From Fulvivirga ligni (GTDB lineage: Bacteria; Bacteroidota; Bacteroidia; Cytophagales; Cyclobacteriaceae), in NCBI RefSeq assembly GCF_021389935.1, contig NZ_CP089979.1, positions 911,001 to 975,000 of the forward strand: a stretch of DNA of 64,000 nt, given 5' to 3'. The translations under genes and the position numbers were made by a program. A model generated the notes under the pieces. It worked only from the letters and a program-made list of their open reading frames with translations. It did not search any database and was not told the DNA's origin. This document shows positions 1-8,529 of the stretch, in pieces (position 1 is the stretch's first letter; the number at the start of each line of letters is the position of its first letter).

Positions 1-1
1 C

Positions 2-544
2 GATTATTTTCAGATGGACATGGCCACAGCTGGTCTTATTGCCGGCCTTTTTGGTCTTATGAACCTTTTTGCTCGTTCACTGGGAGGTATTGTTGGTGAT
101 TATTTCGGCAAAAGCTCAGGTCTTTCTGGTAGAGTACGCTGGCTATTTGTAGCACTACTGTGTGAAGGTATTGCGCTTGTAATATTCTCCAGAATGGGTA
201 CTGTACCTACCATTATTGCTTCGTTAATAGTGTTCAGTTTATTTGTTCAGATGAGTGAAGGTGCTACTTACAGTGTGGTTCCATTCATTAATAAGAAAGC
301 TTTGGGAGCTATATCTGGTATAGTCGGTGCTGGTGGAAATGCTGGTGCAGTAGCAGGAATGTTTTTGTTCAAAAAGCAACTTACCGGCCTTGAGTGGACA
401 GACTCTTTCTTTATCCTCGGTTTAATAGTGGCCGGAGTGTCGTTCTTCAGCTTTGCAGTACGATTCTCAGCAGAAACAGAAGCTGCTGTGAAAGAAGAAA
501 GAACCAGAATAGCCGAAGCAGAACCCATGCTACAGGCTTCATAA
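2..544 (+). CDS. narK: NarK-type nitrate/nitrite transporter, C-terminal part (truncated by window edge)
   Basis: The reading frame is open from the first complete codon at position 2 (Asp-Tyr-Phe-Gln before the first Met), so the gene begins upstream. The visible 180 residues hold about five hydrophobic segments, an RSLGG-containing loop typical of the NNP branch of the major facilitator superfamily, and the glycine-rich GAGGNAGA stretch that matches the NNP nitrate signature. Family knowledge: such proteins import nitrate and/or export nitrite across the inner membrane. It ends 24 bases before the nitrate reductase gene on the same strand, so uptake and reduction are probably one operon. 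The protein ends in a charged cytoplasmic tail. Confidence in family is high; direction of transport and exact substrate are inferred from the neighbour. Confidence 0.88.
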   Translation, partial: DYFQMDMATAGLIAGLFGLMNLFARSLGGIVGDYFGKSSGLSGRVRWLFVALLCEGIALVIFSRMGTVPTIIASLIVFSLFVQMSEGATYSVVPFINKKALGAISGIVGAGGNAGAVAGMFLFKKQLTGLEWTDSFFILGLIVAGVSFFSFAVRFSAETEAAVKEERTRIAEAEPMLQAS

Positions 545-568
545 TTTCAATTATTCTTCGGAGGGTGT

Positions 569-3500
569 ATGATACAAAACAAGAAAACTTATAAAAGCAC
601 GTGCTCTTACTGCGGTGTGGGTTGTGGTGTCAAAGTGTCTATAGATAAACAAGGAAAAATTGATTTAGAAGGAGACGAGACCTATCCTGTAAATCAAGGA
701 AAGCTTTGTAGCAAAGGCATGAACCTTCATTATACAGTAATGGAAAAGAGTGATCGATTGTTGTTTCCGCAGATGAGAGGAAGCAAGAATCATCCTCTGG
801 CTCGTGTGAGTTGGGATGACGCTATCAATAGGGCTGCCGCCGTTTTTAAAACATTGATAGCGATGCACGGTCCTGATTCTGTAGGTTTTTATGTATCGGG
901 TCAGTGCCTTACCGAAGAATATTACCTTGTAAACAAGTTAACCAAAGGTTTTCTTGGTACAAATAACATAGATACCAACAGTAGGCTCTGCATGAGTTCT
1001 GCTGTGGTTGGCTACAAATTGGCACTGGGTGAAGACTCAGTGCCTGTTTCTTATGAAGACATAGAACTAGCCGACTGCTTTTTTATTTCCGGGGCTAACC
1101 CTGCTTGGTGCCACCCTATTTTATTTCAACGCATACTCAGTCACAAAGAAAAAAATCCAGATGTAAAGCTCATTGTGGTTGATCCACGAGCTACAGATAC
1201 CTGCAGCATGGCAGATCTGCATTTGCAAGTGCTTCCTGGTACTGACGAAGTGCTGCTTCATGCCATCACCAGGGTGCTAATTGAACAAGGCTACGCAGAT
1301 CATGAGTTTATTCAGCAACATACTGATGGCTATGATTTGTTATATAAGGAGGTAATGAACACTTCTTTAAAAGAGGCTGCCTCCATTTGTCAGATTTCAG
1401 TGGATGATATTTTGTCTGCAGCTAGAATAATTGGTCAATCAAAAGGTTTCATCAGCATGTGGGCCATGGGACTTAACCAAAGTACTCAAGGGGTCAACAC
1501 TAATCTGGCTTTGCTTAACCTGCATTTGGTCACTGGTCAAATAGGAAAACCTGGCGCCGGTCCATTCTCACTAACAGGTCAGCCTAACGCCATGGGAGGC
1601 CGAGAGGTAGGTGGAATGGCCAATCTACTAGCCGCCCATAAAGATCTACTCAACCCTGAGCATAGAAATGAAGTAGCCGAGTTTTGGGGTGTAGATAAAA
1701 TCAATGAAAAACCAGGACTCACTGCTACTCAGATGTTTGAAGCACTGAAGTCTGGTAAAATGAAGGCTATCTGGATCATCTGTACTAACCCTTCTGTAAG
1801 TATGCCAAATGCCCGAATTGTGGACGAGGCTCTTTCTCAGGCAAAGTTTGTGGTAGTGCAGGACATATCTAATTCTAGCGATACTGCCAAGTATGCTGAT
1901 CTTTTACTGCCCGCAGCAGGCTGGCTTGAAAAAGAAGGCACCATGACTAATTCAGAACGAAGAATTAGCTATCTGCCTAAATCTGTGGATGCTCCGGGTG
2001 AGGCATTGCCAGACGCAGAAATACTCATGAGGTTTGCCAAAGCCATGGGTTTCAAAGGCTTTGATTTTAAAAACAATGAAGAAATTTATTTAGAACATTG
2101 CCGCCTCACTAATGGTACTCGAATAGATATTTCAGGCCTAAATTACTCTATGCTGAAAGAGAGAACTTACCAGTGGCCAGTTCCATCATCTCAGCATGAA
2201 GGAACTGCTCGTCTGTTTGAAGATAAAATCTTTTATACTGATAATGGTAGGGCAAAGATTCATACTCCTGGTCCTGCAGATAAGCCAGAGCGATTATCGA
2301 AAGATAAACCATTGATATTAACCACAGGTCGTATCCGTGACCAGTGGCATACTATGACTAAAACTGGCAAAGTGAATAAGCTGAAAAAGCATATTCCAAA
2401 GCCCTTTCTTGAAATAAACCCTTCAGATGCTGAAGCCAGAGACATAAAAGATGGTGATCCAGTAAATGTTACAGGTTCTCGGGGAGACGTAAGGGTCAGT
2501 GCAAAAATCACTGATACCATTAAAAAGGGAGTAGTCTTCCTGCCCATGCATTGGGGCAAAATGCTGGGTAATGATAATGGCAGAGCCAATAATCTTACTA
2601 ATGAAGCTATCGACCCAAGGTCAAAACAACCGGGGTTTAAGTACTCTGCCGTGGAGGTCACAAAATATAAAAAGCCTAAATCGAAAATAGTGATTGTGGG
2701 TGCCGGTACCGCAGCCTTTAGGTTTATACAAACTTATAGAGAACGGAATATCTCTGATGAAATTCATGTGTTTTCCAGAGAAGAATGGCCTTTTTATAAT
2801 CGCGTTTTGCTCCCTGAATATTGTAATAACTCAAAGGGCTGGCAAGATTTATTAAAGTATGAAATAGCCGAATTAGAGAAGCTCGGAATTGTGCTTCATG
2901 TCTCGAATGGAGTAGTGAATTTGGATAGAAAAAATAAGGTAATTATAGATGAAAAAGGAGAAGAGCACGATTATGACCAGCTTATTTTAGCAACCGGAAG
3001 TAAAGCTTTTGTCCCACCTGGTGCTCCCATGCACATTCCCGGGGTATTTACCATGAGGGAACGGCAAAATGCTGATGAGCTCAAAAACTACCTGCACAGC
3101 GGTAATCATGTTTTGGTAATTGGAGGAGGATTATTGGGCTTGGAAATGGTAGCAGCATTGAGAGAAATCAATGTAATGGTCACAGTAGTGCAACTAAGCT
3201 CCAGACTGATGGAGCGCCAATTAGATGCTACGGCTAGCACTTTGCTCCGAGAATATGTGGAAGAGCTTGGTGCTCAGGTACTTACTAATGATCAGGTTAT
3301 TGGCCTTAAAGAAACTCCGAAAGGGACTATCGCGGCTACATTTCGCAGTGGAAAAATGGGGCATTTCAACAGCGTAATTTACGCAGTGGGTACTCGTCCG
3401 AATATTGAGCTTGCCACACAGGCCGGCCTTGAAACTTCTAGAGGTATAGTAGTTAATGAGCACTTGCAAACTACCGATCCAGATATTTTTGCCATCGGAG

Positions 3501-4075
3501 AAATAGCTGAATATCAAAACAAAACAAATGGAACAACCGCAGCGGCTGAAGAGCAGGCAGATTGCTGTGCTAAATATATTTTGGGAGATACAGGTGCAAC
3601 TTATGCGGGCTCCACGGTGATGAATATACTAAAATTCTCCCATCTGGATCTATGCTCTATTGGTCTGCCGGAGATACCTTACAATGGAAAAAATTATGAT
3701 GAAATCATATTCATGGATAGATCTCAACTATATTATAAAAAGTGTATTATCCATAAAGACCGATTAGTTGGGGCCATTCTGATGGGCGATAAAGAGGAAT
3801 TTGCTGATTTTAAACAGCTCATAGAAACTCAAACAGAGCTTTCTGAAAAAAGATTAAAACTTTTAAGGTCCGGCCAAAAACCTAAATCTATAAGTGGTAA
3901 ATTAGTTTGTGCTTGTAATAATGTAGGTTCTGGAAATTTAGAGGAAGCCATGGCATCTGGCTGCTCCTCCTTAAATGATATTTGCCAGGCCACAGGTGCT
4001 GGCTTAGGGTGTGGAAGTTGCAAGACAGAAATTCAAAGAATGTTAAACGATAGGCTTGAGCCGTGTAAGGTATGA
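569..4075 (+). CDS. Assimilatory nitrate reductase fused to NirB-like FAD/NAD reductase and BFD [2Fe-2S] domain
   Basis: 1168 residues with three modules on one chain. Residues ~10-65 carry the [4Fe-4S] motif (CSYCGVGC, then a Cys in GKLCSKG) and ~66-690 the molybdopterin-guanine-dinucleotide catalytic and dinucleotide-binding domains of the NasA/NarB class. Residues ~703-1000 are a pyridine nucleotide-disulfide reductase domain like the N-terminus of NirB: an FAD motif (VGAGTAAFR) and an NAD motif (GGGLLGLE). The last ~50 residues are a BFD-like domain with a CxC...CxxC pattern. Family knowledge: NasA reduces nitrate to nitrite in the cytoplasm. Inference: electrons flow NAD(P)H to FAD to Fe-S to molybdenum within one polypeptide, replacing a separate NasB. 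Start chosen because a good ribosome site (GGAGG) sits just upstream, rare in this phylum. The stop overlaps the next start (ATGA). Confidence 0.92.
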   Translation: MIQNKKTYKSTCSYCGVGCGVKVSIDKQGKIDLEGDETYPVNQGKLCSKGMNLHYTVMEKSDRLLFPQMRGSKNHPLARVSWDDAINRAAAVFKTLIAMHGPDSVGFYVSGQCLTEEYYLVNKLTKGFLGTNNIDTNSRLCMSSAVVGYKLALGEDSVPVSYEDIELADCFFISGANPAWCHPILFQRILSHKEKNPDVKLIVVDPRATDTCSMADLHLQVLPGTDEVLLHAITRVLIEQGYADHEFIQQHTDGYDLLYKEVMNTSLKEAASICQISVDDILSAARIIGQSKGFISMWAMGLNQSTQGVNTNLALLNLHLVTGQIGKPGAGPFSLTGQPNAMGGREVGGMANLLAAHKDLLNPEHRNEVAEFWGVDKINEKPGLTATQMFEALKSGKMKAIWIICTNPSVSMPNARIVDEALSQAKFVVVQDISNSSDTAKYADLLLPAAGWLEKEGTMTNSERRISYLPKSVDAPGEALPDAEILMRFAKAMGFKGFDFKNNEEIYLEHCRLTNGTRIDISGLNYSMLKERTYQWPVPSSQHEGTARLFEDKIFYTDNGRAKIHTPGPADKPERLSKDKPLILTTGRIRDQWHTMTKTGKVNKLKKHIPKPFLEINPSDAEARDIKDGDPVNVTGSRGDVRVSAKITDTIKKGVVFLPMHWGKMLGNDNGRANNLTNEAIDPRSKQPGFKYSAVEVTKYKKPKSKIVIVGAGTAAFRFIQTYRERNISDEIHVFSREEWPFYNRVLLPEYCNNSKGWQDLLKYEIAELEKLGIVLHVSNGVVNLDRKNKVIIDEKGEEHDYDQLILATGSKAFVPPGAPMHIPGVFTMRERQNADELKNYLHSGNHVLVIGGGLLGLEMVAALREINVMVTVVQLSSRLMERQLDATASTLLREYVEELGAQVLTNDQVIGLKETPKGTIAATFRSGKMGHFNSVIYAVGTRPNIELATQAGLETSRGIVVNEHLQTTDPDIFAIGEIAEYQNKTNGTTAAAEEQADCCAKYILGDTGATYAGSTVMNILKFSHLDLCSIGLPEIPYNGKNYDEIIFMDRSQLYYKKCIIHKDRLVGAILMGDKEEFADFKQLIETQTELSEKRLKLLRSGQKPKSISGKLVCACNNVGSGNLEEAMASGCSSLNDICQATGAGLGCGSCKTEIQRMLNDRLEPCKV

Positions 4076-5496
4076 GTGAAACCAAGTTTAGGGACTTAGT
4101 CCGTGTGTTCGTAAAGGGTGGTATTATTTCACCAGGTGATTTATTAAAAATTTTGTTAGTGGCTCATAAAGTAGGATCAGAATATATTCACATAGGGTCA
4201 CGTCAGGACATCCTCTTTCCTGTTCCTGATGACTCACAAGCGGATCTGGATTCTTTATTTCAAGAGATTGATTTGCAGTATGAGCTGGAAGATTTTCATT
4301 ATCAAAATATAGCCAGTAGCTATGTGGCTTTAGACATTCAGCCCAGCAAGCAGTGGCTGGTGGCTCATCTCTATCAATATATTCTGAACAGCTTTGATTA
4401 CAATCCTAAGTTGAGAATTAACATTGTTGATCCTTCACAGAGTATGGTTCCATTATTTACCGGAAATATCAATTTCATTGCATCAGATTATGAAAACTTC
4501 TGGTTTGTCTATCTAAGGTTTACAGATCAAAATTCTGGCAAGCCATGGCAATTGCCTTTTCTACTATATGGCGAAGAAATATCTGCCTTTTCGAAGAAAA
4601 TTGAAGAGCTAAATGATCAAAATCCTCAGATTGAATACGCTGAGATTTATAATGTATTAAAAACATTGGCTTTTAAGACGCAACCGCTTTCAGAAAAACT
4701 CACCTTGCCAGAAGTGAATTTTAGTTATTACGAAGGCATCAACAGAATGCCTGATGGTAAGTATTGGCTGGGGCTTTATTGGCGGAATAATAAGTTTTCC
4801 GTTAATATTTTGGAAGCCATTTGTTCGCGATGCTTAAATACTGATATCGGCGTAATAACACTTACTCCATGGAAGTCTTTAATTATTAAAGGAATCATGG
4901 AAAATCATCGTGTGGGGTGGGAAAAATTGATGGGTAAATCAGGTATGAATCTGAGACATTCTTCTTTAGAATTAAACTGGCATTTGCCAGTAAGAGACAG
5001 AGAAGCGCTTGATTTGAAAGTGGAATTAGTACGAACTTTAGATCAACAAGATATTAGTACATATGGCCTTTCTTTTACCATTAAAACCTCTGAAGATATC
5101 ACACCTTTTTCTACGGTGGTAATTGAAAAAAACAATCTTCATAACACTTATAATATTTTGTATTCCAAAGACTTTAATCCTAATCTGATGGATTACCAGT
5201 TATACGCCAGAAATGTGGAGAAAGAAAGTATAGCTGCATTGCTAATAGAGCTTAGCCATATTTATTACGATAACTTGCCTGAGGACAATGTCTTTCATAA
5301 CATGGGAGATACACTGGTGCAAAACTTAAAAAAAGATTTGTATCAATGTAGTAGATGCAAAACTCTTTACGATGAGGAATATGGAGATCCTCAAAATAGT
5401 ATCAAGGCAGGAGTTGCATTTGCAGATTTGCCTGTTTCATATCAGTGTCCTCTGTGTGGTTCGGAAAAGGCATTATATGAAAGAGCAATATTTTAG
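4072..5496 (+). CDS. Degenerate nitrite/sulfite reductase-like protein with C-terminal rubredoxin domain
   Basis: 474 residues. Residues ~8-75 and ~222-290 each resemble the ferredoxin-like half-domain of sirohaem nitrite/sulfite reductases (GSRQDILF and LTPWKSLIIKGI are the characteristic ends). Residues ~76-160 resemble the following catalytic domain (QNIASS..., then LRINIVDPSQ), but where true enzymes have the sirohaem/[4Fe-4S] cysteines this protein has none: the expected SGC is DPS. Residues ~424-470 are a rubredoxin: CSRCxxLY, then CPLCG, with an unusually long spacer. Translationally coupled (ATGA) to the nitrate reductase. Inference: an electron carrier or regulator in nitrate assimilation built on a dead reductase scaffold. 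It would be annotated simply as rubredoxin by a domain search. The rubredoxin call is firm; the half-domain assignment is by eye. Confidence 0.78.
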   Translation: MSETKFRDLVRVFVKGGIISPGDLLKILLVAHKVGSEYIHIGSRQDILFPVPDDSQADLDSLFQEIDLQYELEDFHYQNIASSYVALDIQPSKQWLVAHLYQYILNSFDYNPKLRINIVDPSQSMVPLFTGNINFIASDYENFWFVYLRFTDQNSGKPWQLPFLLYGEEISAFSKKIEELNDQNPQIEYAEIYNVLKTLAFKTQPLSEKLTLPEVNFSYYEGINRMPDGKYWLGLYWRNNKFSVNILEAICSRCLNTDIGVITLTPWKSLIIKGIMENHRVGWEKLMGKSGMNLRHSSLELNWHLPVRDREALDLKVELVRTLDQQDISTYGLSFTIKTSEDITPFSTVVIEKNNLHNTYNILYSKDFNPNLMDYQLYARNVEKESIAALLIELSHIYYDNLPEDNVFHNMGDTLVQNLKKDLYQCSRCKTLYDEEYGDPQNSIKAGVAFADLPVSYQCPLCGSEKALYERAIF

Positions 5497-5634
5497 TTAG
5501 CCACCGCAGCCTAAATTTTTCTTCAAGTTCCTGTTAGGAAGAATTCCGAAGGTTTCCTGATCTTCATTTTCTTCCTTTTCTTTTTCTTTTTCGGCCTTTT
5601 TATTTTCTGGCTTCTTCTTTCCTTCGTTCTTCAT
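5497..5634 (-). CDS. Small conserved-looking protein, 45 residues, with Gly-Cys-Gly-Gly C-terminus
   Basis: A short minus-strand frame (ATG at 5634, TAA at 5497) encodes a Lys/Glu-rich, probably disordered N-terminal half (KAEKEKEKEENE) followed by ETFGILPNRNLKKNLGCGG. Its stop codon lies directly next to the stop of the rubredoxin gene with no base between, and it fills an otherwise empty 206-base gap. I recall similar short Bacteroidota proteins ending in DLKKNLGCG, but cannot check that here. No signal peptide or membrane segment. The single Cys near the C-terminus might bind metal or be modified; function unknown. Too short for most gene callers. Confidence 0.6.
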   Translation of the reverse strand: MKNEGKKKPENKKAEKEKEKEENEDQETFGILPNRNLKKNLGCGG

Positions 5635-5702
5635 ACTATAAAAATGGATAGTTTTAGTAAATTAAACGTGAAATCCATGTCTTCTGTTTAGATCTACAAA
5701 CT

Positions 5703-7839
5703 ATGAAATTAATCAACCAAATGCTCTGCGCATTATGCATAACCTGTATTTTTGCGGCCTGTCAGAAAATAGATAAAGAAGAAAATACTATGAGTAAAGC
5801 AACGCCTCCAAAAGCGGAGAAGATAGAAAAGCAGCTGATTGCGCACGGAGAGACACGTATAGATAATTATTATTGGTTAAATGAACGTGAAAATCAGAAA
5901 GTAATTGATTATCTGGAAGCTGAAAATGCCTATACAGATACTGTTTTAAAACATACTGAAGGTTTTCAAGACAAGCTTTACAATGAAATTGTTGGCAGAA
6001 TAAAACAGACTGATGAATCTGTTCCATACAAAACCCATGGATATTGGTATTATACCCGCTATGAAGAAGGGCAAGAATACCCTATTTTCTGTAGGAAGAA
6101 AGGCACGTTAGAAGGTCAGGAAGAGGTGATGCTGAATGTGAATATTATGGCTGAAGGTCATGAATACTTTCAGGTAGGTGGCCTCAATGTGAGTATGGAT
6201 AATAAGCTTCTTGCCTATGGCGTAGATTCAGTGGGAAGAAGACAATATACAATCCACGTAAAGAATCTTGAAACGGGAGAAGTAACGAAAACGGCAATTG
6301 CTAACACAACCGGAGGAAGTACATGGGCCAATGACAATGAAACCCTGTTCTATACCAAGAAGGATCCCGAAACACTACGTTCAGATAAGATATTCAAGCA
6401 TAAATTAGATTCTACCACTGCGGATGCCCTTATCTATCAGGAAGATGATGATACATTTTACACGGGTATCTATAAAACAAAGTCAGACAAATATTTAGTA
6501 ATATGGTCAGGAAGCACGCTTACTAATGACTATAGAATACTAAATGCAGATACTCCTGATGGTGATTTCAAAGAATTTATCCCAAGAGAAAAAGGCCTAG
6601 AATATTCTTTCGACCACTTTGAAGATAAATTTTACATAGTGACCAACTGGGACGCCATTAACTTTAGATTAATGGAAACTCCTGAAAACAATACGGGTAA
6701 AGAGAATTGGAAAGAGGTCATCCCACATCGTGCCGATGTTTATCTGGAAGGCATTGAGCTTTTTAGAAATCACATGGTAGTGGAGGAGCGCTCTAATGGT
6801 CTTACTCAGCTAAGAATAATCAACCAGGAAACTAAAGACGAGCACTATCTGGATTTTGGTGAGGAGGCTTACACCGCCTACATTGGCACAAACCCTGAGT
6901 TTGATACTGACATACTCAGATATGGCTATACATCTTTAACCACTCCAAATTCGGTCTATGACTATAACATGGACAATAAAGAAAAGGAGCTGATGAAGCA
7001 GCAAGAAGTGATCGGCGGTTATAATCCTGATGAATACGAAACCAAGAGATTATTTGCTACTGCTAGGGATGGTGTGAAAGTGCCAATATCATTAGTTTAT
7101 AAAAAAGGGACTAAAGCAGGCTGAAGGAAATCCTACATTACTTTATGGATATGGTTCTTATGGCGCTACCATAGATCCATCCTTCAGCTCTACCAGATTA
7201 AGCCTAATTGATAGAGGGTTTGTCTTTGCTATTGCGCATATACGAGGTGGCCAAACCATGGGGCGCCAGTGGTATGAGGATGGTAAGATGTTTAAAAAGA
7301 AAAACACCTTCAATGATTTTATTGACTGTGCGAAGTTTCTAGTCAGTGAAAAATATGCTCAGAAAGATGAATTATTTGCCATGGGAGGAAGTGCCGGTGG
7401 TCTTTTGATGGGTGCAGTGATCAATCAGAGTCCTGAACTGTGGAAAGGTGTGGTGGCAGCCGTACCATTTGTAGATGTAATGACCACCATGTTAGACGAA
7501 AGCATACCATTGACTACAGGCGAATATGACGAATGGGGAAACCCCAATAATAAAGATAGCTATGATTATATGCTCTCTTATTCTCCTTATGATAATGTTA
7601 AGAAACAAGACTATCCTAATATGCTTGTAACTACCGGGCTGCATGATTCTCAGGTTCAATACTGGGAGCCTGCCAAGTGGGTGGCTAAATTAAGGGAGAT
7701 GAAGACAGATAATAACATCATATTACTAGAAACGAATATGGATGCTGGACACGGTGGGGCGTCTGGCAGGTTCCAGAGGTATAAGGAGACTGCCTTGGAA
7801 TATGCCTTTATCTTAGACCTTGCTGGCATTAAAGAGTAG
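5703..7839 (+). pseudogene. ptrB: Oligopeptidase B-like S9A serine peptidase lipoprotein, interrupted by one frameshift
   Basis: Two consecutive frames together make one ~710-residue protein. Frame 1 (5703-7124) has a lipoprotein signal (lipobox FAAC, Cys20) and the beta-propeller part typical of oligopeptidase B (HGETRIDNYYWL, NEIVGRIKQTDESVPY). Frame 2 picks up at about 7120 and holds the alpha/beta hydrolase: [14 protein letters not shown] with the nucleophile Ser at 7390-7392, and the later Asp (LHDSQVQYW) and His (DAGHGG). Removing one base from the A6G3 run at 7101-7109 gives [26 protein letters not shown] sequence exactly as the family expects (segment shown in two overlapping pieces: [22 protein letters not shown]). 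Everything else is intact, so this is either a sequencing error, a very recent mutation or slippage. Cleaves peptides after basic residues, by family; here expected in the periplasm or on a membrane. Confidence 0.85.
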
Positions 7840-7860
7840 AAATTACCCACATCATTTTCA

Positions 7861-7910
7861 ACAGGTTAGGGATAAAATTCCACGTGATGGAAGCCTTAAC
7901 CTGTTTTTTT
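7861..7910 (+). terminator. Rho-independent terminator after the peptidase gene
   Basis: CAGGTTA at 7862-7868 pairs with TAACCTG at 7897-7903, with extra G/C pairs inside, and the right arm is followed directly by seven T. It lies 22 bases past the peptidase stop. Confidence 0.8.
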
Positions 7911-8037
7911 GTTTTAAAATGGCCCAAAAAGCAGTTTGGTACATTCCTTGAATAATTGTAGGCAAAACGAAACTAATTTTTACGCTAAGCAAAACCTACC
8001 TTAAATTTTTGTTTGGCAGAGTTTAAATATAACTACA

Positions 8038-8478
8038 ATGAATCATACACAGCATAGTAAAAAAGCGGCACAACCTTTAGGAGAGTTAGTGAAAGAGCAC
8101 CAGTTGGCTATAGAATCTTTTGAAAGAATTATGGAAACTGCGGATAGTGAGGATTTAAAAGAATACTGTGAAAAAGCTATCGAACTAAGAAATACATTAA
8201 TTGCAGATCTTCAGGAAGAAATCGATACGGTATCAACAGATTATAAATTATCAGATAGAATTAATATCGTTGACAGAATTAAGTCAGGAAAGAAAAATAT
8301 AGTTCAGGCTATCGAAAAGGTAGAAAAGAACATTGTTCAGGCGTACATGAGAATTATTAGAAGTAACACTTTCAATAACACCACTGAGAGTATCCTGCGT
8401 GCGCAATTAGAAACTTTAAGAAATCGACTAAAAGCTGTAAAAACGACTGCACCGAAAGGTATTCTACAGGCGGCATAA
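8038..8478 (+). CDS. Four-helix-bundle (DUF2383/PA2169-like) protein
   Basis: 146 residues, wholly helical in appearance, with no signal or membrane segment. The pattern LGELVKEHQLAIESFERIMETA, then CEKAIELRNTLIADLQEEI (shown in parts: LGELVKEHQLAIESFERI; IELRNTLIADLQEEI) resembles the helical pairs of ferritin-like DUF2383/PA2169 proteins, which are often stress-induced. No obvious di-iron ligand set is complete by eye. It stands alone, with a terminator upstream and an MFS gene 51 bases downstream in the same direction. Function is not known; the family call is tentative, the gene itself is convincing. Confidence 0.6.
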   Translation: MNHTQHSKKAAQPLGELVKEHQLAIESFERIMETADSEDLKEYCEKAIELRNTLIADLQEEIDTVSTDYKLSDRINIVDRIKSGKKNIVQAIEKVEKNIVQAYMRIIRSNTFNNTTESILRAQLETLRNRLKAVKTTAPKGILQAA

Positions 8479-8529
8479 AATTTTCATCACTATTAGTTAT
8501 AATTTTCTTGGGCGTACTAACTTCGTACC

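Noticed and set aside
2260-2661. Long open reading frame on the minus strand inside the nitrate reductase gene
   Set aside because: It is a shadow of a well-defined enzyme in the other direction; no own start signal and no recognised domain.
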